DNA of 64,000 bases. Origin: Paraburkholderia heleia NBRC 101817 (GTDB taxonomy: Bacteria > Pseudomonadota > Gammaproteobacteria > Burkholderiales > Burkholderiaceae). The notes beneath the pieces were generated by a model. The model saw only the letters and a program-made list of their open reading frames with translations, was not told the origin of the DNA and made no database searches. Location: assembly GCF_000739775.1 (NCBI RefSeq), contig NZ_BBJH01000052.1, forward strand, positions 1-64,000, given 5' to 3'. Below, piece by piece: positions 18,397 through 26,419 of this stretch; within the stretch, counting starts at the first letter, position 1; each line of letters begins with the position of its first letter. Made by a program: the position numbers and the translations under genes.

Positions 18397-19605
18397 TCAC
18401 ACCATGCGGTGGGTCGCGGCGCGCTCGATGTTCCAGCGCGGCTCGGTCTCGAGGAGGAGCGCGCGCAGGCGCTCCACCTGCTCCTCCACACGCAGGCTGA
18501 GCCAGTAGGGCCCCTGCATGCGCGGCTCGGGGCAGCCCTGCGGCTCGCCCGGCATGGTTTCGCGCACGGCCTCGCCCGTCATGCCGCCCGCGCCGCGCCC
18601 CGCCACCTGTGCCGCGCCCGGGCGCAGCGCCCGCTGCGCCGCCTCGGGGTGACGCCCGCCGCCAAAACGCAGCGCCCGTGCCGTGGCAAGCAGCGCACGG
18701 CGCACGGTTTCACTGCGCTCGGCGAACGCCACGCGCACGAGCGCCTGCTCGTAGCTGCCGGTGCCCGTACAGAGCATCTCCAGCGCGCTCAGCAGCGAGC
18801 GATGCAGGCGCTGCACCTGTTCGAGCCGCGCGAGCGGCACGTCGATCTCCTTGGCAACCGAGGGCATCAGCGCGCGCAGTTGCACGAGCCGTGCGTTCAG
18901 GCGCATGAAGGTCTGCACCTGCTCATCGGTGTCCACATGCACGCCGCCCGCCACCTGCGCGTACACGCGCGCGCATTCGCGCAGATTGTCGGCAAGGCGG
19001 TAGCGCCACGAATACGTCGCGTGCAGCGGCAAGGCAAACGAAAACACGAGCGCGATGACGATGCCGAGAATCACGTTGAGCGTGCGCCAGAGACCCGTAT
19101 CGATGAGGTTGTCGCCGTGCCCCGCGACGATGCACATGGTGATGGCGGCCAGCAGCGCGACGTAGCCCGGCTTGCCGATGGCGTAGTAGCCGCACACGGC
19201 GGCGACGAGCGACATCAGCACGTAGGTGAGCGACACGGAACCGGTGATGGCCTGCACGACGATGAGCGCGAGCCCGATCACGGCGCCGAGCAGCGTGCCG
19301 AGCGCGCGCTCGGCGGCCTTCTTGCGGATGTTGCCCTGGTGCTGCAACCCGCCGATCACGACGAGCAGCGTGACCGACGCCCAGATGCCGTGCGGAATAT
19401 GGATGCCCGAAGTCGCGAGAATCGAGGCGAGCATGGCAAGGCCCACGCGCACGCTGTGGATCACCTTGGCGTTGCGGTAGCGATAGTACGGCGAGGTCAA
19501 CGCGCGCCACATGCGCGCCAGACGCGAGCGGCGGCGCGGCGGGCGCAGGCGTTGCGCGCCGCTGCGCCCGGCTCGGGAACGGGATTCGGTTCGGAATGAG
19601 GCCAT
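18397..19605 (-). CDS. FUSC family inner membrane protein
   Basis: 402 residues. An Arg-rich N-terminus is followed by about six membrane helices (residues ~50-205) containing GIWASVTLLVVIGGLQHQGNI and RALGTLLGAVIGL, then a soluble helical domain. These match the fusaric-acid-resistance/YccS-like FUSC superfamily of putative aromatic-acid exporters. The partner membrane-fusion protein usually found in AaeAB-type systems is absent here, so export activity is inferred only from the family. Confidence 0.83.
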   Translation of the reverse strand: MASFRTESRSRAGRSGAQRLRPPRRRSRLARMWRALTSPYYRYRNAKVIHSVRVGLAMLASILATSGIHIPHGIWASVTLLVVIGGLQHQGNIRKKAAERALGTLLGAVIGLALIVVQAITGSVSLTYVLMSLVAAVCGYYAIGKPGYVALLAAITMCIVAGHGDNLIDTGLWRTLNVILGIVIALVFSFALPLHATYSWRYRLADNLRECARVYAQVAGGVHVDTDEQVQTFMRLNARLVQLRALMPSVAKEIDVPLARLEQVQRLHRSLLSALEMLCTGTGSYEQALVRVAFAERSETVRRALLATARALRFGGGRHPEAAQRALRPGAAQVAGRGAGGMTGEAVRETMPGEPQGCPEPRMQGPYWLSLRVEEQVERLRALLLETEPRWNIERAATHRMV

Positions 19606-19650
19606 GGCACGGGCTGAACGTGAGCCAGATCAGCCGTCATCGTGCACCGG

Positions 19651-19688
19651 AAAAACCGATGCCCGCAACTCCGTGTTGCGGGCATCGG
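19651..19688 (-). terminator. Rho-independent terminator of the symporter operon
   Basis: A perfect 14-bp stem, CCGATGCCCGCAAC (19656-19669) with its complement at 19675-19688, has a 5-base loop. In the minus direction it is followed by TTTTT. It ends the DUF3311-symporter transcript. Confidence 0.87.
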
Positions 19689-19729
19689 GTACGAAACCAG
19701 CCCGGCGGCACGCGCCGGGCATGAGCGGA

Positions 19730-21280
19730 TCAGCCCTCGACGGCGTCGAGATAGTCTTCCGGACGCGTGCGATCCGCGCCCTTTTGCATCCCGACCACGT
19801 GCACGAGCGCCGACACGACGATCGAGACCACGAGGTTCACGACCAGCGACCATACCGCGGCGTAGCCCGGAATCGCCATGCCGAACAGGTGAATCGTGAA
19901 GATCGAGCCTGCGAGCTTGAGCGAAATGGCCATCCACGTGCCGGTCGCGATGCCGGCCGCCCAGCCCACCAGCAGACCGCGATAGTCGAGCATGCGGGTG
20001 TAGAGACCGAGCACGATCGCGGGCAGGGTCTGGATGATCCAGATACCGCCGAGCAGCTGCAACTGGATCGCGTACGTGAGCGGCAGACCCAGGATGAACG
20101 CCACCGCGCCGACCTTCACGATCAGCGAGACCAGCTTGGCGATATTGGTCTCCTGCTCGTGATTCATGTTGCGGTTGATGAACTCCTTGTGGATGTTGCG
20201 CGTGTAGAGGTTAGCCGCCGCAATCGACATGATCGCAGCCGGTACCAGCGCGCCGATGCCGATGGCCGCGAACGCCACGCCCACGAACCACGACGGGAAG
20301 AAATGCAGGAACAGCGCCGGCACCGCAAAGTTCGGGCCGAAGGCCTTGAAGTATGGCGCGAATTCCGGCATGTCCTTCACGCCGGAGGCGAGCGCCATGT
20401 AGCCGAGCAACGCGAGCAGACCGAGCACCAGCGAGTACGCCGGCAGCATCGCCATGTTGCGGCGGATGGTGTTGCCCGACGACGACGACAGAATCGCCGT
20501 GACCGAGTGCGGGTACAGGAACAGCGCGAGCGCCGAGCCCACCGCAAGTGTCGCGTAGGCGCTATAGCCGTTCAGACTCGTGGCGTCCGGCGACTTGAGC
20601 AGCAGCTTGGCTGGCGGCACCGCGCCGAAGATGTGGCCGAAGCCGCCCATCTGCGCGGGAATCACGATGATCGCGACGATGATCGTGATGTAGATGAGGA
20701 TGTCCTTCACCACGGCGATCATGGCCGGCGCGCGCAGGCCCGACGTGTACGTGTACGCGGCGAGAATCGCGAACGCGATGATGAGCGGCAGGTCGCCGAC
20801 AAAGCCCGTCGTGTCGAAGCCGAGTGCGCCGATCACCACTTCGATACCCACCAGCTGCAGCGCGATATACGGCATGGTCGCGACGATGCCCGTCACGGCG
20901 ATGGCGAGCGCCAGCAGGCGGCTGCCGTAGCGCGCGCTCACGAAGTCCGCCGAGGTGACGTATTGATGGCGCTTCGCGACGGCCCAGAGCTTCGGGAACA
21001 CGACGAACGCGAAGGGATAGATCAGGATCGTGTACGGCAGCGCGAAGAAACCCATTGCGCCCGCACCGAACACGAGCGCCGGGACGGCGACGAAGGTGTA
21101 TGCGGTGTAGAGGTCCCCGCCGAGCAGGAACCAGGTGACGATCGTACCGAAGCGGCGGCCGCCGAGGCCCCACTCTTCGAGATGCGCGAGGTCGCCCTTG
21201 CGCCAGCGCGCGGCGAAGAAGCCGAGAACCGTGACGCCGAGGAAGAACAGAACAAAGACAACGGTTGCTGTGACGTTCAT
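19730..21280 (-). CDS. Sodium:solute symporter (SSS family)
   Basis: 516 residues, about 13 membrane helices. GRRFGTIVTWFLLGGDLYTAYTF near the N-terminus and VPAAIMSIAAANLYTRNI in the middle are typical of the SSS branch that imports short-chain organic acids (MctP/ActP-like). Its ATG overlaps the stop of the DUF3311 gene by 4 bases, so the two are translationally coupled. The substrate is an inference from the family and may be a monocarboxylate. Confidence 0.9.
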   Translation of the reverse strand: MNVTATVVFVLFFLGVTVLGFFAARWRKGDLAHLEEWGLGGRRFGTIVTWFLLGGDLYTAYTFVAVPALVFGAGAMGFFALPYTILIYPFAFVVFPKLWAVAKRHQYVTSADFVSARYGSRLLALAIAVTGIVATMPYIALQLVGIEVVIGALGFDTTGFVGDLPLIIAFAILAAYTYTSGLRAPAMIAVVKDILIYITIIVAIIVIPAQMGGFGHIFGAVPPAKLLLKSPDATSLNGYSAYATLAVGSALALFLYPHSVTAILSSSSGNTIRRNMAMLPAYSLVLGLLALLGYMALASGVKDMPEFAPYFKAFGPNFAVPALFLHFFPSWFVGVAFAAIGIGALVPAAIMSIAAANLYTRNIHKEFINRNMNHEQETNIAKLVSLIVKVGAVAFILGLPLTYAIQLQLLGGIWIIQTLPAIVLGLYTRMLDYRGLLVGWAAGIATGTWMAISLKLAGSIFTIHLFGMAIPGYAAVWSLVVNLVVSIVVSALVHVVGMQKGADRTRPEDYLDAVEG

Positions 21281-21513
21281 TGCGCGCCCCCTTCATCGCC
21301 CTTGCTGCGGGTCTTCGTCCTGAAGTAGACGAGCGCGGTAATGGCAGCGCTGATCAGCACCCAGAGAAGTTGATACCAGTAGAAAAACGGGAAGTCCCAC
21401 AGAGTGGGCTCGATCTTGTTGTAAGACGGCACCCAGATCATCGCGATCCAGGGCAGCAGCAAAAGCCAAAGCCAATGCTTGCTCGGTTTTCCGGCGTCGG
21501 CGTCGTGAGCCAT
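21277..21513 (-). CDS. DUF3311 small membrane protein, symporter accessory
   Basis: 78 residues with two membrane spans (LWLLLLPWIAMIWVP and FFYWYQLLWVLISAAITALVYF) and a charged C-terminus. DUF3311 proteins are almost always encoded just before SSS symporters, as here with a 4-base ATGA overlap, and are taken to be small subunits or assembly factors. Confidence 0.87.
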   Translation of the reverse strand: MAHDADAGKPSKHWLWLLLLPWIAMIWVPSYNKIEPTLWDFPFFYWYQLLWVLISAAITALVYFRTKTRSKGDEGGAQ

Positions 21514-21752
21514 GACGTCTCCTCGTTGCTTATGTAGTTATGCGGCCTGGCTTTCTCTGCGGTGCGCCGCCCGGCGTGAAGCGGCGGATGGCCTCACAGA
21601 CGGATAAGCCCGCAAGGTCCCCGAAAGCGCTGAAAAGAGTATCGAGGCCGCGCCACACGGTCAAGCAGGGCGGACCCCAATTCCGAGGACGTTGTCAAGA
21701 GCCAACGGCTTGCGCCATGTCCGGAAAATTGCCCGGAAATACGCTTTACAGG

Positions 21753-21780
21753 CGAAAAAAAACCGGCGCCGAGGCCGGTT
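21753..21780 (-). terminator. Terminator of the spermidine-synthase-like gene
   Basis: AACCGGC (21761-21767) pairs with GCCGGTT (21774-21780). The A-run at 21754-21762 gives a T-tract in the minus direction. It lies about 40 bases after the stop of the gene ending at 21818. Confidence 0.78.
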
Positions 21781-21817
21781 ATCTGTGCCGCAACGGCGTT
21801 GCCGCCGTTCGCGCGGA

Positions 21818-22750
21818 TCAGATCGAGAACGTTGCGCCGTGCTGGCCGCCCGATTCGCGCAGCGCCTTGACCCACTGGTGCGCCGGCAGGCCGAGCTTGC
21901 TTTCGAGCAGGCGCGCGCGCTTTTCGAGCGCATCGAAGGTGACTTCGAGCGCCGGGCCCGAGAACGCGAGCGCGACGCGATTGCCTTCGTGCACTTCGGG
22001 CAGTGCGATCACGCGGCCTTCGAAGGCTTCGTTCAGGCGCTTCATGTTGCGCACGAAGCTCGGGTGGTCGCCGAACAGATTGATCGTCGCGACGCCGGCA
22101 TCGGTCAGGCACGCGCGCACAGCGCGGTAGAACGCCACGCTGTCGAGCACCGGGCCGCGCGCGGTCGCGTCGTACACGTCGATCTGCAGCGCGCCGATGG
22201 TGCCGTGATTGGCGCGGTCCTGCACGAAGTCCCACGCGTCGAGTTCGCGCACGCTCAGGCGTGCGTCGTCGTACGGCAGCTCGAACATCGTGCGAGCGGC
22301 CACCACGACCGCCGGATTCAGCTCGATTGCCTCGACCTTTGCGGGACGCAGATAGCGGTGCGCGAACTTGGTGAGGGCGGCGGCGCCCAGACCCAGTTGC
22401 ACGATGCGCTTGGGCGTGGCGAGGAACAGCAGCCAGGCCATCATCTGCTGCGCGTATTCCAGTTCGATGTGCAGCGGCTTCGCAAGACGCATCGCGCCCT
22501 GCACCCACTCCGTGCCGAAGTGCAGATAGCGCACACCGTCCTCTTCCGAGAACGTGACCGGCGCGAAACGCGGCTTGCGCGGCGCTTCGATGACCGGAGC
22601 GTTGTCGAGTTCGTCAGCGCTGGCGGCGGCGCGGCGCGGGCGCTTCGTGACCTTTGCGGTCTTGCCCGCGGTCTCGCCCGATTGCGTCGCGTTGCCGGCT
22701 TGCTTGAATGCGCGGGCCTCGGCGGAGGCACGCTTGATGAGAGTCGTCAT
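21818..22750 (-). CDS. Spermidine synthase-like methyltransferase-fold protein
   Basis: 310 residues. After a basic, low-complexity N-terminus of about 65 residues comes a Rossmann fold with RIVQLGLGAAALTKF (nucleotide loop) and VEAIELNPAVVVAARTMF (acidic residue at the end of strand 2), then LQIDVYDATARGP. This is the SpeE-like fold. It stands alone, without speD or other polyamine genes, and the family includes members that are not aminopropyltransferases, so the reaction is uncertain. Confidence 0.75.
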   Translation of the reverse strand: MTTLIKRASAEARAFKQAGNATQSGETAGKTAKVTKRPRRAAASADELDNAPVIEAPRKPRFAPVTFSEEDGVRYLHFGTEWVQGAMRLAKPLHIELEYAQQMMAWLLFLATPKRIVQLGLGAAALTKFAHRYLRPAKVEAIELNPAVVVAARTMFELPYDDARLSVRELDAWDFVQDRANHGTIGALQIDVYDATARGPVLDSVAFYRAVRACLTDAGVATINLFGDHPSFVRNMKRLNEAFEGRVIALPEVHEGNRVALAFSGPALEVTFDALEKRARLLESKLGLPAHQWVKALRESGGQHGATFSI

Positions 22751-23198
22751 GTAGAAAGTCGCTTGCTGTGGGAACGCAAATGCAGGTGCATTTGCTCAGG
22801 CGACCGAGAGCATAGCATCCGCTGCGCTTCGTGCCGGATTTGCCAGACACATCGAGCGCCTCGCCCCAGCCGCACGGATCGATACGACGGCCTCCGTATC
22901 CGCAGGTACTTTCCTGGGATTGCCGAACATGTTGCCGCCCAGCTTGCAGCTCGCGTAGCGCTTCCATTGCCAGGCGCTCAGGCTGCCTTCCGTCGGTCTC
23001 GCATCCCGTCGCAGGACTGCCGGTGGGTAGCGGCAGCATCGTCATGCACCGCGCATACGCACGGCCAACGCGCGATGTCCGCGGATTCAAGATTCATGCC
23101 GCAGCGCCGATATTCCTCCAGGAGACCCGCCTGGACCGACACACAAGACCTCGAGTCCCCATGTCAGCAGCGTTCCGCAATCACGAGGTATAACAACC
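22751..23198. other. Intergenic region
   Basis: 448 bases between the divergent SpeE-like gene and the first lipoprotein. Open frames exist on both strands, but none has a ribosome site or a recognisable protein. I see nothing else certain. Confidence 0.4.
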
Positions 23199-23759
23199 AT
23201 GCTCAACACCGTGCGAACCATCGGCGTGATCACGCCGCTCGTATTTCTGACCGCTTGTGCTGTAGTCGCTCCGCCGTATTCCCCAGACGTCGACAATATT
23301 CAGTCGCTCAAGAACGCGACGACCGCGCACGCGAAAGTCGGCGCATTCGACTCCCACGCGGACGCAAAAAATCCGTATCCGGTTCCGTTACGCGCAAATA
23401 GCCTGAAGTCTCCGGTCGGCAATTCATTCGGCGCCTATCTTGCCGATGCGATGACGAGGGAATTGCAAATGGCCGGCAAGCTTTCTCCGCAGAGCGATGT
23501 CGAGATCAAGGCCACGCTACTGGAAAACGACATCGACGTCGGCGTTGCAACCGGTGCCGCGCGACTGTCGGCACGCTTCATCGTGTTGCGATCGGGCAGC
23601 GTGCGCTACGACCAGGTGAAATCCGCGCACACGCAATGGGATTCGGCGTTCGCGGCCATGATCGCGGTACCGAAGGCGCGCGAAGAATATCCGCTCGCCG
23701 TGCAGAAACTGCTCGGCGAACTCTACGCCGACCCGGCCTTCATTCAGGCAATCCAATAA
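23199..23759 (+). CDS. Putative lipoprotein, unknown function
   Basis: 186 residues. A lipoprotein signal ends in the lipobox LTAC with Cys20, so it should be anchored in the outer or inner membrane. The mature part is mixed alpha/beta, with GNSFGAYLADAMTRELQMAGKL and DVEIKATLLENDIDVGV. This resembles the pattern of small lipoproteins with a YajG/LptE-like fold, but I cannot name a family. GAGGT lies upstream of the ATG. A second lipoprotein follows after 32 bases, probably in the same operon. Confidence 0.72.
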   Translation: MLNTVRTIGVITPLVFLTACAVVAPPYSPDVDNIQSLKNATTAHAKVGAFDSHADAKNPYPVPLRANSLKSPVGNSFGAYLADAMTRELQMAGKLSPQSDVEIKATLLENDIDVGVATGAARLSARFIVLRSGSVRYDQVKSAHTQWDSAFAAMIAVPKAREEYPLAVQKLLGELYADPAFIQAIQ

Positions 23760-23791
23760 CTCAACCAGCCATACGACGGGGAACGAACACC

Positions 23792-24379
23792 ATGACATTG
23801 ATTCGAATGATCGCCGCGGCAAGCGTGATCGCCGCACTTTCAGGCTGTGCGCACGAGATTTCGCTGACCGGCGACGCAAGCAGGATTCCGGCGCTCTCGA
23901 CGCAGCCGCTCGACAAAACCGTCGGTCTCGTCATTACGGACGACGACTTGTCGAAGGAAGTGATCACGCCCGGCGGCGGCGGCGACAAGGTGAGCTATCA
24001 CCCGTACCACGACCTCGAACTGCCGATGTACGTTGGACTCGGTCACGTGTTCAAGAACGTGACCAAGCTCAAGCGCGCACCGGACGCGGCAACGATACAG
24101 GCCAAACATCTCGACTACGTGATCACGCCGACGATCAAGACAACGTCGTCGTCCCCTAGCCTCCTCACCTGGCCGCCCACGGATTTCTCGGTCACGCTTG
24201 CCTGCACCGTGACGGACCCGGGCGGCCAGACCGTGACCACCACGGACGTGACGGGCACCGGCCACGCAGAGTTTAGTCAGTTCAAGCACAACTTCGGCCT
24301 GGCTGGCCAGCTTGCAACGGCCGACGCGGTGACCCGGTTGCAGTCGGCGCTGGCGACGGCGCCCGAATTGCAGAAGTAA
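23792..24379 (+). CDS. Putative lipoprotein, unknown function
   Basis: 195 residues with lipobox LSGC (Cys19). The mature domain has alternating strands (VGLVITDDDLSKEVITPGG, LDYVITPTIKTTSS, DFSVTLACTVTDPGG) and a long C-terminal helix. I do not recognise the family. A GGGGA ribosome site precedes the ATG at 23792. Being paired with the preceding lipoprotein, the two may form a membrane-associated complex. Confidence 0.72.
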   Translation: MTLIRMIAAASVIAALSGCAHEISLTGDASRIPALSTQPLDKTVGLVITDDDLSKEVITPGGGGDKVSYHPYHDLELPMYVGLGHVFKNVTKLKRAPDAATIQAKHLDYVITPTIKTTSSSPSLLTWPPTDFSVTLACTVTDPGGQTVTTTDVTGTGHAEFSQFKHNFGLAGQLATADAVTRLQSALATAPELQK

Positions 24380-24442
24380 CGCCTGCATGGCGCGGCTGGA
24401 GCCACCATCCGGCCGCGCTTTTGCCGTGTATCGACAAGCGCA

Positions 24443-24556
24443 CCGATCTTCGCAGCCGTGCCGCCGTTGAACGCGATGCACGCCAGATTGGGCAGCGTCG
24501 CGATCAGCGCCACGAGATCGTTCACCCCGTGATCGCGGATGCGGCTATCGAGACTC
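24443..24556 (-). pseudogene. Diverged internal fragment of the DNA glycosylase gene
   Basis: This 114-base stretch aligns without gaps to 25263-25376 inside the intact glycosylase gene, at about 79% identity counted by eye. Read on the minus strand it gives SLDSRIRDHGVNDLVALIAT and AFNGGTAAKIG, against SLDSSIRDHAHNDLVALVDT and AFNGGTAEKIG in the intact protein. Both ends of the gene are missing. The divergence means it is not a recent copy; it may be a remnant of another allele brought in with the toxin-antitoxin DNA. Confidence 0.8.
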
Positions 24557-24739
24557 GTCGAGCAATCGATTCGCGAGGGCATCGAACGTCGTCGCAACCA
24601 GAGCGAGTTCATTGCCCGTGGCATCGCATCGCGCGATGCGGCTCGACGCACCGGCGACTACCTGCCCGCTTCTGAAGTGCTGGCAAAACTGGAAAGGCAG
24701 CTCGATGCCCTTCGCACGACGCGGGCCAAATCTCGATGA
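24539..24739 (+). CDS. Truncated antitoxin (YlcI/YnfO-like), fused to a gene remnant
   Basis: 66-residue frame. Residues 7-66 (VEQSIREGIERRRNQSEFIA onward, then TGDYLPASEVLAKLE) resemble the C-terminal part of the ribbon-helix-helix antitoxins that precede ParE toxins. The usual N-terminal 30 or so residues, which include the DNA-binding strand, are missing. The first six codons come from the antisense of the glycosylase fragment, and the switch is at 24556/24557. No clear ribosome site precedes the ATG. The end overlaps the toxin start by 4 bases. It may be a pseudogene, or may still bind the toxin without being able to repress the promoter. Confidence 0.6.
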   Translation: MRLSRLVEQSIREGIERRRNQSEFIARGIASRDAARRTGDYLPASEVLAKLERQLDALRTTRAKSR

Positions 24740-25044
24740 CGTATACGGTCCGGTTCACACGGTCGGCTTCCGATGATCTGGATCGCCTTTATGGCTTCAT
24801 TGTCGAGCGCGACGACGCCGATGTCGACCTCGCTTCCCGCGCACTTGTGGCCATCCCTGCCGGTATCGCGACACTGGAATCGTCGCCATTTACTTGCCGC
24901 AAAGCGCATTCGTCAATGCCATTTCTGCGGGAACTGATTATTCCGTTCGGCGCATCGGGGTATGTTGCGTTATTCGAAATCGACGACAATCAAACGGTAA
25001 CGATTCTCGCCATGCGCCACCAACGCGAAAGCGATTATCACTGA
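24736..25044 (+). CDS. RelE/ParE family toxin
   Basis: 102 residues, intact by length. MTYTVRFTRSASDDLDRLYGF begins the family, and LRELIIPFGASGYVALFEI and ILAMRHQRESDYH are the conserved C-terminal strands. Known family members either cut mRNA on ribosomes (RelE) or poison gyrase (ParE); this branch is closer to ParE. The ATG overlaps the antitoxin stop (ATGA), so it depends on antitoxin translation. See the antitoxin entry for the damage upstream. Confidence 0.82.
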   Translation: MTYTVRFTRSASDDLDRLYGFIVERDDADVDLASRALVAIPAGIATLESSPFTCRKAHSSMPFLRELIIPFGASGYVALFEIDDNQTVTILAMRHQRESDYH

Positions 25045-25126
25045 GCCGGAGTTTTCGAGACAAGCGACGTATTAGACACAAAACCGCCCTTTCGTGCTGA
25101 GAAAGGAAGGCGTCCAGGACTGGAAC

Positions 25127-25627
25127 CTACATCTGCAACCACTGACGCAGCGCCGCCCAGGCGCGCCGCTTCACGTCGTAAGGCATCGCCGCGTACGCCG
25201 GGCTGCTCGATGGCAACCGGACGAGCCGATATCGACCTGCCGTCTCATCAAGCGAGCGCATCCCGATCTTCTCCGCAGTTCCGCCGTTGAACGCGATGGC
25301 GACCAGATTCGGCAGCGTATCGACCAGCGCAACCAGATCGTTATGCGCATGATCGCGAATACTGCTATCAAGGCTCCCGACACGTCGAGCCTCGGCAACA
25401 ACGTCCCACAAGCCAACGCGATGTTGCAGCAGGTTTTCGAGCCGAGTCGAATAATCCATCGCGACGAGATCCACCCTGATCACATCACCAACAAGCGCCC
25501 AAAACCGGTTCTGCTTGTGCGCGTAGTACTGCTGCTGCGCGAGCGACGCCTCGCCAGGCAGGCTGCCGAGGATGAGCACACGCGTCTGTGCATCGACGAC
25601 GGGATCGAAGCAGCGCTTGATGGTCAT
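25127..25627 (-). CDS. DNA-deoxyinosine glycosylase (uracil-DNA glycosylase family 6-like)
   Basis: 166 residues from MTIKRCFDPV. ILGSLPGEASLAQQQYYAHKQ is the hallmark N-terminal motif of the hypoxanthine/uracil DNA glycosylase superfamily branch, and LPSSSPAY is near the C-terminus. It is expected to excise deaminated bases (hypoxanthine, possibly uracil). The start at 25627 lies 19 bases after the ubiC stop, suggesting ubiC and this gene are cotranscribed. A diverged internal fragment of the gene lies 0.6 kb downstream. Confidence 0.83.
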   Translation of the reverse strand: MTIKRCFDPVVDAQTRVLILGSLPGEASLAQQQYYAHKQNRFWALVGDVIRVDLVAMDYSTRLENLLQHRVGLWDVVAEARRVGSLDSSIRDHAHNDLVALVDTLPNLVAIAFNGGTAEKIGMRSLDETAGRYRLVRLPSSSPAYAAMPYDVKRRAWAALRQWLQM

Positions 25628-25646
25628 GGCAACGGACGCGGTACGG

Positions 25647-26303
25647 TCAACGCGGCGCGTGATGCGCGCGCGAGGCGGTGTGATCGAGCGGGCCGCGTTC
25701 GCGTCCGAGATGCACGCCGGTTTCCTGGGTGAGCGGCACGCTCGCAAGACGCGACCACAGCGCGGGCAGCATGCATTCGGTCACGAGCAGCGGCGCGCCT
25801 GCGCGCTCGAATACCGAGCGGCGCGCGACGAACGCGTGCGGCGCGCGCTTCGGCTCGACCGCGATCTCGCGCGCGGCGAGCGTATAGAGCGCATGCCGCG
25901 CGCTCACGCGCCGGCTCACGAGCGCGGAGCGCGCCACACCGCTATCGCTATAGAGGAGTTCCGCGAGCGGCCGCGTGCGCAAGCGGCGCATGGCCTGCCA
26001 CACGCCCTGACTCGCGGCGAGCGGCGTCACGCTGTGCGCGGCGACGAACGGCACGCCATCGACTTCGAGCACGATCTCGCGCACCCACGCGCGCTCGCGC
26101 GGCGCGAGGCCAAGCGCGGCGCATTCGTCGGACCAGGGCAGATCCACGGCTTCGCGCGTGACGCGCACGACGACGCGGCCGAGCGTGCGCAAATGCGCCG
26201 TGAGCGAACCGCCGCGCGTGAGCCAGTCCTTCTGGTCGGCGCTCGAGGCGGGCAAGGGCGTGACGCGCCAGTGCGCGTCAGCGGCATCGAATCGAAGAGG
26301 CAT
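25647..26303 (-). CDS. ubiC: Chorismate lyase
   Basis: 218 residues. It converts chorismate to 4-hydroxybenzoate and pyruvate, the first step of ubiquinone synthesis, in the cytoplasm. WLTRGGSLTAHLRTLG, WVREIVLEVDGVPFVAAHSV, RTRPLAELLYSD and LLVTECMLPALW are characteristic. A position next to htpG is usual in Burkholderia. The start could be 26303 or 26312, both ATG; neither has a good ribosome site. A minus-strand TATAAT at 26316-26311 is so close that it is either chance or gives a near-leaderless mRNA. Confidence 0.9.
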   Translation of the reverse strand: MPLRFDAADAHWRVTPLPASSADQKDWLTRGGSLTAHLRTLGRVVVRVTREAVDLPWSDECAALGLAPRERAWVREIVLEVDGVPFVAAHSVTPLAASQGVWQAMRRLRTRPLAELLYSDSGVARSALVSRRVSARHALYTLAAREIAVEPKRAPHAFVARRSVFERAGAPLLVTECMLPALWSRLASVPLTQETGVHLGRERGPLDHTASRAHHAPR

Positions 26304-26356
26304 GGCGCGCATTATAGGCTGCGAAGTTTCCAGTTCGCTGCGAGCGCGGCGGACAA

Positions 26357-26391
26357 AAGAAAAACCCCTTGCAGCGGGCAGCCGCAAGGGG
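26357..26391 (-). terminator. Rho-independent terminator of htpG
   Basis: CCCCTTGC (26365-26372) pairs with GCAAGGGG (26384-26391). In the minus direction it is followed by TTTTTCTTTT. It lies about 30 bases after the htpG stop and separates it from ubiC. Confidence 0.82.
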
Positions 26392-26419
26392 TCTCGGTCA
26401 TGCAATGCGGCGTGAAGCC

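Noticed and set aside
26311..26316. TATAAT on the minus strand at the ubiC start, as a leaderless promoter
   Set aside because: No -35 element at the right distance, and the box lies too near the start codon to be trusted.
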